Shown here piece by piece: positions 35,503 through 43,207 of a stretch of 64,000 nucleotides of DNA. Source of the stretch: an uncultured Alphaproteobacteria bacterium (GTDB lineage Bacteria; Pseudomonadota; Alphaproteobacteria; JALCBB01); contig OY279575.1 of assembly GCA_958267355.1 (NCBI GenBank), positions 353,726 to 417,725 of the forward strand, given 5' to 3'. The notes under the pieces are model-generated. The model did not search any database. It was not told the DNA's origin and was given only the letters and a program-made list of their open reading frames with translations. The position numbers and the translations under genes are program-made. Each line of letters starts with the position of its first letter. The stretch's first letter is position 1.

Positions 35503-38157
35503 ATGCCAACTCCGCTACACCCCCCGCCACCCGAGCCACAGCCAGTCGCGGGTGGCAAAGTTGGCAATGCACAGCACGAACCATCTAGCGGACACGCCAG
35601 CGAACACGCCAACGGGCAAGGTGATAGCCAGTCCAGTAGCCAGTCCGATAGAGAGTCTAGGCAAGCCAAAAAGAGCCCAGACAACACGCCCAAAAAAGTC
35701 CGCAAAAAATCAGCCAAGCAAGCCAAGCCACAAAACGGCATACCTGCCCCGTTAGCTTCTAAGCCTGTTGCGAACGCTCCAAACGTTGATCTATCCCTGC
35801 CCGCAGGAGCCGTACAAGCCCTAGCGGTAGAACGCGAAATGACTGCCCTTGGCAGTTCCGCCGCGTTTGACAGATTTGTAAAACGACTCACAGACGAAGC
35901 CCAAGCCGCTGGACGAGCCGCACCCACACAAGCAGAAACCACACGGTTTCACGAAGCCTTCCTGTGGGCAGTAGAGTGCCACGGCACCCAAAAACGCGAT
36001 AGCGGTGCACCCTATTGGACACACCTGCTCGCCGTAGCTGAATCCCTAGCCACTCTGTACTTTGACCCCGACTCAATTCTTACTGCACTGCTTCACGATG
36101 TCGTGGAAGACACGCCCGCCACCTTAGACGAAGTACAGTCGCGTTTCGGCGACGATGTCGCACGACTCGTCAATGGAGTCACCAAGCTTGGACAAATAGA
36201 ACTTAATGCTCCGCATCAGGCAGATGCAGAAAATTTCCGCAAACTTGTTTTGGCAATGAGCGATGATATCCGTGTGCTTCTGGTGAAGCTGTCAGACCGC
36301 CTACACAATATGCGAACCCTGTCTAAGCGGCGTGAACCCGAGCCACGTCGCCGCAAGGCAATTGAAACCTTAGAAGTCCATGCACCGCTTGCCGAGCGTA
36401 TCGGCTTGGATGAATTCCGCTCCGAGTTAGAAGAACTTGCCTTTCACGCCCTGCATCCGCGTGCCTATGCTTCACTCCGCGCCCGCATGGAAAACTTACA
36501 AATCGCCGAAGCCCTGGTGACTTCAGAAATTGTCACCGAGCTACAAGGCGTATTAGCAAAAGCAGGAATTAACGCAGAAGTCAGCGGACGAATTAAAAGT
36601 TTGTACTCCGTATGGCGCAAAATGCAGCAACAAGATGTCGCGTTTGAGCAACTGTCAGACATTATGGCCTTTCGAGTCTTAGTTTCTGACCTAGCGGCTT
36701 GCTATGCCGCTCTAGGAGCCTTGCACGGCAAGTATTCAACCATTCCCGGACGCTTCAAAGATTATGTGTCCTTGCCAAAGAGCAATGGCTATCGGGCTTT
36801 ACATACAGGAATTTTAGGTCCTGAAAAACGCCGCATTGAAATTCAAATCCGCGACCCTGAAATGCATCGTATCGCCGAATACGGAGTCGCCGCCCATTGG
36901 CACTACAAAGAACTAGGCATTTCAGGCAAGCGGTCTGGTAAAGGAGGAAAGGTAGGCCAGGGAGCAGACGAAGCAATTTCTGCCGATGGCTTCTTCGGAG
37001 GCAAACAGCTCGCCTGGATGCGTGACTTCTTAGAGATACTAGAAGAAGCCCAAAACCCCGCCGAGTTTCTAGAACACACAAAAATGGAAATGTACCGCGA
37101 CAAGGTATTTTGTTTTACTCCAGGCGGAAAGCTTATCAAGCTACCGCGCAATTCTTGCGCAATAGATTTTGCCTACGCAATTCACTCAGAAGTCGGACAC
37201 CGCTGTGTGGGCGCAAAGATCGGCGGAAGACTCGTTCCGTTACGCACAGCTCTGCGCAATGGCGATCAAGTGGAAATTCTTTGCGACAAAAAATCACAGC
37301 CTTCACCCGATTGGGAGCATTTAGTCATATCAGGACGGGCACGGTCTGCTATACGGCGGTATGTCCGTCAGGTGCGACGGGACGAGTTTGTACAGCTCGG
37401 TAAGGCGTTGCTGGAGAAGACTCTACGCAATGAGTCCTATCCTGTGAACGAAGGCGCACTTGCCGCAGTCTTGAATCGCTGGCACCTAGACAGCGTACAA
37501 GACCTATATGTACAAATCGGCGAAAATCGTATCGGACCACGCGAAGTCTTGCATGCTTTGCATCCTGAAACACAGGTTAAGCAAACGCAAAATCGCATTC
37601 CAACGCGTTCAGCAAAATCAGTAGCACGACAAGTTGCCGCCGCTGTTGTCCCCGCGATTGGCGACAAGGGAACGCGCAAAGGCTCAGCAAAAGCCAAGGG
37701 AGATGCACCCATCGCCATACGCGGATTAATCCCCGGAATGGCTGTGCATTTTGCCCGCTGTTGTCACCCCATCCCTGGAGACAGAATTGTCGGAATTATC
37801 GTCACAGGACGCGGCGTGACTGTCCATACGCTAGACTGCGAAAATCTTTCCGCATACCACACCACACCCGAACGCTGGATAGATATCTCGTGGGACGAAC
37901 AAACCCCCACACCCCAAGAGTTAGCAGGAAGACTCCGTGTAACCTTGCTGAATCGTCCAGGCGGACTTGGCTCGCTGTGTACCGTAATCGCAGCTTCCGA
38001 AGGGAATATTATCAACCTGAAAATCGTCAATCGCACAGCTGACTTTTTTGAAGTCAATGTAGATGTAGAAGTACGCAACCTTGCCCACCTGCAAGGAATT
38101 ATCGCCGCTCTACGAAGCAATCACGATATTTGTAATGTTGAACGCCCAAGAAACTAA
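35503..38157 (+). CDS. Bifunctional (p)ppGpp synthetase/hydrolase (Rsh)
   Basis: 884 residues. Residues 1-140 are a disordered Pro/Ser/Lys extension not found in most Rsh proteins. The HD hydrolase domain has YWTHLLAVA, LLHDVVEDT and KLSDRLHNMRTL. The synthetase domain has GRIKSLYSVWRKM and PGRFKDYVSLPKSNGYRALH; the RFKD form (not EFDD) is that of bifunctional enzymes. A TGS domain (VFCFTPGGKLIKLPRNSCAI) and a C-terminal ACT domain (LLNRPGGLGSLCTVIA) follow. All key residues seem intact, so it should both make and degrade the alarmone. Confidence 0.95.
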   Translation: MPTPLHPPPPEPQPVAGGKVGNAQHEPSSGHASEHANGQGDSQSSSQSDRESRQAKKSPDNTPKKVRKKSAKQAKPQNGIPAPLASKPVANAPNVDLSLPAGAVQALAVEREMTALGSSAAFDRFVKRLTDEAQAAGRAAPTQAETTRFHEAFLWAVECHGTQKRDSGAPYWTHLLAVAESLATLYFDPDSILTALLHDVVEDTPATLDEVQSRFGDDVARLVNGVTKLGQIELNAPHQADAENFRKLVLAMSDDIRVLLVKLSDRLHNMRTLSKRREPEPRRRKAIETLEVHAPLAERIGLDEFRSELEELAFHALHPRAYASLRARMENLQIAEALVTSEIVTELQGVLAKAGINAEVSGRIKSLYSVWRKMQQQDVAFEQLSDIMAFRVLVSDLAACYAALGALHGKYSTIPGRFKDYVSLPKSNGYRALHTGILGPEKRRIEIQIRDPEMHRIAEYGVAAHWHYKELGISGKRSGKGGKVGQGADEAISADGFFGGKQLAWMRDFLEILEEAQNPAEFLEHTKMEMYRDKVFCFTPGGKLIKLPRNSCAIDFAYAIHSEVGHRCVGAKIGGRLVPLRTALRNGDQVEILCDKKSQPSPDWEHLVISGRARSAIRRYVRQVRRDEFVQLGKALLEKTLRNESYPVNEGALAAVLNRWHLDSVQDLYVQIGENRIGPREVLHALHPETQVKQTQNRIPTRSAKSVARQVAAAVVPAIGDKGTRKGSAKAKGDAPIAIRGLIPGMAVHFARCCHPIPGDRIVGIIVTGRGVTVHTLDCENLSAYHTTPERWIDISWDEQTPTPQELAGRLRVTLLNRPGGLGSLCTVIAASEGNIINLKIVNRTADFFEVNVDVEVRNLAHLQGIIAALRSNHDICNVERPRN

Positions 38158-38201
38158 CCTTAATTTAAAGCAACTCACACACACGATACCCCGCCTAGAC
38201 A

Positions 38202-38978
38202 ATGGTTTCTTCTGTACATCCGTTGCGCCTTGGCGTGAACTTGGACCATATCGCCACCTTGCGCAACGCACGGGGAGAAGATCATCCCGCCTTGCGACGA
38301 GCCGTAGAAGTTGCTCTCAAAGCAGGCGTAGATGGAATAACCCTACATCTACGCGAAGATCGCCGCCATATCGTTGACTCCGATCTGCACGAACTATCGC
38401 CGCTTCTGGCTTTGCATGGGACTCCGTTGAATCTTGAAATTGCCGCCACAGAAGAAATGCTGGCAATAGCGCGTACAATATCTCCGCCGTGGGTCTGCTT
38501 AGTACCCGAAAAACGCGCAGAGCTAACCACAGAAGGCGGATTGGATCTACACAACGCACAAAGTGGATTCCTACCAACTTGTTGCACCACGCTCGCCGAA
38601 ATAGGTGTGCAGGTCTCGCTGTTTGTAGATCCATCGGTTCAGGCTTTAGAAGCCGCCGCTGACTTGAAAGCCCCCGCCGTAGAAGTGCATACAGGGCCTT
38701 GGTGCAACGCCGTGCGCCTACACGGATTAAACTCAGCACCCGCTCAAGCAGAGTGGCACAAGCTTGTGACTTCAGCCGAAGCCTGTGAAAGACTCGGCTT
38801 GGCTTTCCACGCAGGACACGGCTTGCGCTACGACACAGCACAACGAATTGCATCCTTAGCAAACTTGCGTGAAGTCAATATCGGACAATTCATCGTCGGG
38901 GAAGCAATTTTTGACGGATTAGAAATAGCCATTCGCAAAATGCGAGCCGCTTTAGACGCTGGTAGGGCAGGGGTGTAA
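38202..38978 (+). CDS. pdxJ: Pyridoxine 5'-phosphate synthase
   Basis: 258 residues, TIM-barrel enzyme that joins 3-amino-2-oxopropyl phosphate and 1-deoxyxylulose 5-phosphate in vitamin B6 synthesis. LRLGVNLDHIATLRNARG is the diagnostic N-terminus, then DGITLHLREDRRHI, CLVPEKRAELTTEGGLD, and HAGHGLRYDTA. Length is about 15 above the average. Its TAA stop shares one base with the acpS ATG, so the genes are coupled. Confidence 0.95.
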   Translation: MVSSVHPLRLGVNLDHIATLRNARGEDHPALRRAVEVALKAGVDGITLHLREDRRHIVDSDLHELSPLLALHGTPLNLEIAATEEMLAIARTISPPWVCLVPEKRAELTTEGGLDLHNAQSGFLPTCCTTLAEIGVQVSLFVDPSVQALEAAADLKAPAVEVHTGPWCNAVRLHGLNSAPAQAEWHKLVTSAEACERLGLAFHAGHGLRYDTAQRIASLANLREVNIGQFIVGEAIFDGLEIAIRKMRAALDAGRAGV

Positions 38979-39523
38979 TGTCTTCTCCGTTTGATGACCC
39001 GCAAGAAACCGTGCGCCCCTTGGCAATCGGCTTGGATATCGTAGATATCCGCCGCATCGCCTCTGTGTTAGAACGCTATCCCAACCGCTTTGCCAAACGC
39101 ATCTTCACCGAAGCAGAACAAGCACGAGCCAATCGCCGTCCAGAACACCATGGAGCAAACAACAGCCGCGCCGCTACCTACGCCCGCCGCTTCGCTGCAA
39201 AAGAAGCCTGCGCCAAAGCACTCGGCACAGGTGTACCAAGACGCGGAGTCCATTGGCGCGATATAGAAGTGCGAAACCTTCCCTCAGGAGCTCCCGAAAT
39301 CCATCTCTCAGGCGGAGCCCTTGCCCGCGCACAAACCCTAGCCACTCAAAATGGAGCCACGCAAAACAGAGCCATGCAAAACAGAGCCACGCAAAACAGA
39401 GACACGCAAAACAGAGTCCACAAACCCGAACTGCAAATCTCGCTCACCGATGAATACCCCTATGCACAAGCAATCGTCTGGCTTCTAGTCCGTTCCGCAC
39501 CCGCCGATAGAGATAAGCGATAA
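38978..39523 (+). CDS. acpS: Holo-[acyl-carrier-protein] synthase with repeat insertion
   Basis: 181 residues; transfers 4'-phosphopantetheine from CoA to acyl carrier protein. The core is LAIGLDIVDIRRI (Mg-binding Asp), FAKRIFTEAEQA, and RRFAAKEACAKALGTG (catalytic Glu/Lys). AcpS is normally about 130 residues: the extra length is an insertion near 120-150 made of TQNRA-type 5-residue repeats (15-bp unit, 39347-39422) between LARAQTLA and LQISLTDEYPYAQAIVWL, where a surface loop is expected. Start ATG overlaps pdxJ by one base. Confidence 0.92.
   Translation: MSSPFDDPQETVRPLAIGLDIVDIRRIASVLERYPNRFAKRIFTEAEQARANRRPEHHGANNSRAATYARRFAAKEACAKALGTGVPRRGVHWRDIEVRNLPSGAPEIHLSGGALARAQTLATQNGATQNRAMQNRATQNRDTQNRVHKPELQISLTDEYPYAQAIVWLLVRSAPADRDKR
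39347..39422 (+). repeat. 15-bp in-frame repeat in acpS
   Basis: Five copies of GCCACGCAAAACAGA, each coding for Ala-Thr-Gln-Asn-Arg with minor changes. Confidence 0.9.
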
Positions 39524-39528
39524 TCCGT

Positions 39529-40338
39529 ATGCTGCGTGCACTCAAAGAAGAAATTTCCGCCGCGCTTAAGACTTTTCTTATTGCCCTAGCGGTGCTGTTT
39601 GTCCTGCAGGAACTCGCCTACGAGCCGTTTTGGATTCCTTCAGGCTCTATGTACCCAACTTTGGAAGTCGGAGATTATCTGTTGATCTCAAAGTTTGCCT
39701 ACGGCTATAGCCGCTTTTCCTTCTCGTTTCGCGGACTCTTTGATGAACCACTTTCCGACAACGGAAGAATACTGCACGGCAAATCCGATAAGGTAAAACG
39801 CGGGGATCTAGTGGTGTTTGAAGTGCCCGACACTTCCGCCACAGTGCGTTCCGAACCAAGCGGATTCGCCAGACTAATACAATCCATTCGCGGACAGCCC
39901 GGCACAATCTACATCAAACGAGTCATCGGCTTACCAGGCGAAACCATTCAAGTGCGACAGGGAATCCTGCATATCAATGGCGCACCCGTAGAACGCACAG
40001 ATCCCGCAGGTGAAGTCACATTCATTTATGGACTCCCATTCAAAATTCGCCAATACAACGAAACCCTGCCAGGCGGACGCATACACGCCATCTGGGAAAA
40101 CACCGATAGCGACTCAACTCGTCCGTTTGTTGTGCCAGACAATCACTATTTTATGATGGGCGATAATCGCGACAATAGCCAAGACTCACGCTCACGGATT
40201 GGCTCGGTGCCGCTAGAGCGTATCCTTGGGCGGGCAGACTTAATCTTCTTCTCACGCGAAGGAGACGAGTCAGCATGGAAATTCTGGCATTGGCCAGTAA
40301 CAGTGCGCTCGCACAGGCTCTTTACCATACCCCGCTAG
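39529..40338 (+). CDS. lepB: Signal peptidase I
   Basis: 269 residues; inner-membrane serine protease that removes Sec signal peptides. One N-terminal helix (about 13-30) leads to the box B nucleophile Ser40 in IPSGSMYPTLEVGDYL; the general base is Lys130 in IYIKRVIGLPGE; GDNRDNSQDSR is box E. Length is normal. Its last 64 bases overlap the start of rnc in another frame. Confidence 0.95.
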   Translation: MLRALKEEISAALKTFLIALAVLFVLQELAYEPFWIPSGSMYPTLEVGDYLLISKFAYGYSRFSFSFRGLFDEPLSDNGRILHGKSDKVKRGDLVVFEVPDTSATVRSEPSGFARLIQSIRGQPGTIYIKRVIGLPGETIQVRQGILHINGAPVERTDPAGEVTFIYGLPFKIRQYNETLPGGRIHAIWENTDSDSTRPFVVPDNHYFMMGDNRDNSQDSRSRIGSVPLERILGRADLIFFSREGDESAWKFWHWPVTVRSHRLFTIPR

Positions 40339-41039
40339 TGGCAAAAACTTCTGACACTCCGTTTGCCCGCGAAGCCGTGGAGAAAATCCTTGGCCATCGC
40401 TTTGCCGACTCCGCACTTCTGCTAGCAGCTTTCACCCATAACAGCATGGGCGGAGACAAGCACGAAAAAGAATTTGTCCGCCAACACCAACGGCTAGAAT
40501 TTCTCGGCGATAGAGTCATCGGCTTAGCAGTCGCAGAGCTTTTGTACCAAACCTATCCGCAGGAAGATGAAGGTACGCTTTCCATTCGCTTCCATAACCT
40601 TGTGTCAGGACGCGCACTTGCCACCATGGCCGAACAGCTTGGCTTAGCACAACACCTACGCTATGGCGGCGGAATCGTTCAAGTGTCAGACTCCATGCTT
40701 GCCGATTGCTTTGAAGCCGCAGTAGGCGCACTGCACCTAGATGGAGGTACAGGAGTCGCTACAAATTTCGTGCATAAAGTTTTTGGCGGGCAGCTAACGC
40801 AAGATAATGAATCGCTACAAGTTGCAAATCCGAAAACACGATTGCAGACTTGGAGCCTAATGCATCACAGCGAATTACCCGTCTATGAAGTGCTAGAACT
40901 TTCAGGACCCGACCATGCACCTTCGTTTCGTGTGCAAGTCTCAGTGGGAAACCATACCGCCGAAGGAGTCGGGTCTGCACGGCGTGACGCTGAACAGCAA
41001 GCAGCAGAAAAAATGTTAACCCTTTTGGCGGACAAGTGA
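40275..41039 (+). CDS. rnc: Ribonuclease III
   Basis: 254 residues. I choose the ATG at 40275 because AAGGAG stands 10 bp upstream, inside lepB; a GTG at 40338 lacks a ribosome site. The catalytic domain has HQRLEFLGDRVIGL (Glu75, Asp79) and ADCFEAAVGALHLDGG (Asp144, Glu147); the C-terminal dsRNA-binding domain (about 180-254) ends with ARRDAEQQAAEKML. It cuts double-stranded RNA in rRNA and mRNA processing. The 64-bp overlap implies coupling to lepB. Confidence 0.94.
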   Translation: MEILALASNSALAQALYHTPLVAKTSDTPFAREAVEKILGHRFADSALLLAAFTHNSMGGDKHEKEFVRQHQRLEFLGDRVIGLAVAELLYQTYPQEDEGTLSIRFHNLVSGRALATMAEQLGLAQHLRYGGGIVQVSDSMLADCFEAAVGALHLDGGTGVATNFVHKVFGGQLTQDNESLQVANPKTRLQTWSLMHHSELPVYEVLELSGPDHAPSFRVQVSVGNHTAEGVGSARRDAEQQAAEKMLTLLADK

Positions 41040-41175
41040 GATGACTCTCAAAGGTGGAACAGAGCGTAGGGTAAAGCGCAAAGCAGAATGCAGGGCAGGG
41101 CTTGAAGTAGAGCGCAAGGCAAAGTGCAGGGCAAAGCACAAGGCGGAAAACAGGGCAGGGCACAAGGCAGGGAGA
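41040..41175. repeat. GCAGGGCA-type degenerate repeats between rnc and era
   Basis: Degenerate 10-20 bp units (AGAGCGCAAGGCAAAGTGCA) fill the gap; GGGAGA at the end serves as the era ribosome site. Confidence 0.6.
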
Positions 41176-41183
41176 AAAGTCGC

Positions 41184-42134
41184 GTGAGCAAGCAAGGCGA
41201 AGATATCCGTTGCGGTTTGGTGGCTTTGCTCGGGCCAACAAACGCAGGCAAGTCTTCGTTGCTAAACCGACTGGTGGAATCAGAACTTGCACTCGTTTCG
41301 CGCAAAGCCCAAACCACGCGCTTCGCCATACGCGGAGTTTTAACAGAAGGAAAGGCGCAGGTCGTGTTTTTGGATCCGCCAGGGTTTTTATTTCGTCCGC
41401 GGCGTTTGTTGGAAACGGCAATGCGCCAAGCCGCCGAAGATGCACTTTCTGAAAGTGACCTTGCAGCCCTAGTGCTAGACGCTGCTCGCAAACCACGACC
41501 CGAAGACCAAGCCGCATTAAGTAAATTGGCACAGCACAAACATGCAATTTTAATTTTGAATAAGGTAGATATTGCAGAAAAGAAACGACTCCTTGAGCGG
41601 GCAGTACTTTATACCGAAGGCAAGACAGAGTTTAAGCAAGTGCTAATGGTTTCCGCCAAAACAGGAAGCGGAGTAGATGATTTGCGACAATACCTGCTGG
41701 GGGCAATGCCTGTTGCTCCGTGGCTATTTGATGCTGAGACCAAAAGCGATTTGTCTCCGCCGCTGGCTTGGGCAGAAATTACCCGCGGAGCCATCTACGC
41801 CCAACTCCACCAAGACCTGCCCTACGCCATCGCCGTAGAAACCGAAGACTGGGAATACGAACCAAGCCACAAGAAAGGTAAGGCAGATCTGCTGATTATC
41901 AGGCAAGTGCTACATGTAGAAACCGAGTCGCAGAAAAAAATCGTAGTCGGCAAAAATGGCACACGAATCGGAGCCCTGCGCACCACCGCCGAAAAAGCTC
42001 TCAACCAACAGCTCGCCACACCCAAAGGAACTACACCAGCACGGGTGCACCTGTTTGTGCGGGTGACTCCGCGTTGGGCAGAAGACCCTGCACTGCTGGC
42101 GCGGATTTTCCCTATACTGCCGACAAGTCGCTAA
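41184..42134 (+). CDS. era: GTPase Era
   Basis: 316 residues from the GTG at 41184, with GGGAGA 8 bp upstream. It helps assemble the 30S subunit. G1 is GPTNAGKSS, the effector region KAQTTRFAIRG, G4 NKVD and G5 SAK; the KH domain carries VGKNGTRIGALRTTAEKAL. The G3 box reads DPPG rather than the almost universal DTPG of Era (codons GAT CCG CCA GGG); the invariant Asp and Gly are kept. It follows rnc after a repeat-filled gap. Confidence 0.94.
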   Translation: MSKQGEDIRCGLVALLGPTNAGKSSLLNRLVESELALVSRKAQTTRFAIRGVLTEGKAQVVFLDPPGFLFRPRRLLETAMRQAAEDALSESDLAALVLDAARKPRPEDQAALSKLAQHKHAILILNKVDIAEKKRLLERAVLYTEGKTEFKQVLMVSAKTGSGVDDLRQYLLGAMPVAPWLFDAETKSDLSPPLAWAEITRGAIYAQLHQDLPYAIAVETEDWEYEPSHKKGKADLLIIRQVLHVETESQKKIVVGKNGTRIGALRTTAEKALNQQLATPKGTTPARVHLFVRVTPRWAEDPALLARIFPILPTSR

Positions 42135-42170
42135 CGGACGAATCGCAACCAAACTAACCCCCACCGCCCC

Positions 42171-43187
42171 ATGGAATGGACGGACAACGCTTTCTTGCTC
42201 TCTTGTCGTCCGTTTGGCGAAACGGTGGCAATCGCCCAAGTCTTGTCGCGCCACCACGGACGCTACGCAGGACTCATCCACGGCGGGCAGTCGCGGTCTA
42301 AGCAGGGGCTTCTACAGCCTGGCAATTTGCTAGAAGTGCGTTGGAAAGCACGCCTGCAAGAACAGCTCGGGCATTTTGTTTGTGAGCTGCAAACAGCGTA
42401 TGGCGCGCGGATTTTAAATGATCCCGATAGGCTGGCGGCAATGACTTCGGCTTTGGCTTTGCTGGAAGTCGCACTTGCCGAACGCGAACCACACGAAGAC
42501 TGCTATCAACGCCTGCAGATTTTCTTGGAAGACTTAGCCAGTCCTGATGCGTGGTTAAATTGTTATCTTGCGTGGGAATATGATTTGCTTTCTAGTCTCG
42601 GCTATGGCTTGCCTTCTTTTGCCAGCGAGCTACGGGTGACGCGTTCAAATAGCCAGACGCTTTTTGATCTGCATACTTGGAAGTTAAGCAAACCTGCCCT
42701 TGATTCCATGGGCTCTGGAGCCGAAGAACGCAACGGACAACAGCTCGCCCTGCCAAGCTGGCTTGCAGATAAGGACTCAGGTGATAGGTATGGGCGGAAT
42801 CCTACGCCTGCCGAATTTGGCGAAGCCTTAGATTTTTTCGCAACTTTGCTAAGGCTTCGGGTGTTTCATCCGATGGAGCGTGAATTGCCTCCCGCTCGTC
42901 AGCGTTTGGCAGCACGATTTGCAGGATCTTCTAAAGGGGCTTCTAAAGGAACTTCTAGGGGAGCTGCCAAGGAGTCTTCAAGGGAGTCTTCAGCAGGTGT
43001 TTCTACAATGCCTTCCGCAGAGTCTTCACCAGTATCTTCGCCTGTATCTTCGTCCGTGTCTTCGCCAGAGTCTTCATCAGCGTCTTCGCCTGTATCTTCG
43101 GCCGTGTCTTCGCCAGAGTCTTCATCAGCGTCTTCGCCTGTATCTTCGTCCGTGTCTTCGCCCGTATCTTCGCCTGTATCTTCGTAA
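42171..43187 (+). CDS. recO: DNA repair protein RecO with Ser-rich repeat tail
   Basis: 338 residues. The OB-fold N-terminus (WTDNAFLLSCRPFGETVAIA, HHGRYAGLIHGGQSR) and the helical domain (LNCYLAWEYDLLSSLGYGL) fit RecO, which loads RecA on SSB-coated DNA. RecO normally ends at about 240-260 residues; the last 85 are a low-complexity tail, first SKGASKGTSRG then thirteen copies of a Ser-Ser-x-x unit (SSPV, SSPE, SSSA) from a 12-bp repeat that runs into the stop codon. The tail is probably unstructured. parC starts 20 bp later. Confidence 0.92.
   Translation: MEWTDNAFLLSCRPFGETVAIAQVLSRHHGRYAGLIHGGQSRSKQGLLQPGNLLEVRWKARLQEQLGHFVCELQTAYGARILNDPDRLAAMTSALALLEVALAEREPHEDCYQRLQIFLEDLASPDAWLNCYLAWEYDLLSSLGYGLPSFASELRVTRSNSQTLFDLHTWKLSKPALDSMGSGAEERNGQQLALPSWLADKDSGDRYGRNPTPAEFGEALDFFATLLRLRVFHPMERELPPARQRLAARFAGSSKGASKGTSRGAAKESSRESSAGVSTMPSAESSPVSSPVSSSVSSPESSSASSPVSSAVSSPESSSASSPVSSSVSSPVSSPVSS
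43023..43184 (+). repeat. 12-bp in-frame repeat forming the RecO tail
   Basis: Thirteen and a half copies of TCTTCGCCTGTA-type units, with a higher order period of 48 bp (four units) in the middle. All keep the frame. Confidence 0.93.
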
Positions 43188-43207
43188 GTGTAGGAGCTTT
43201 TACGCAA

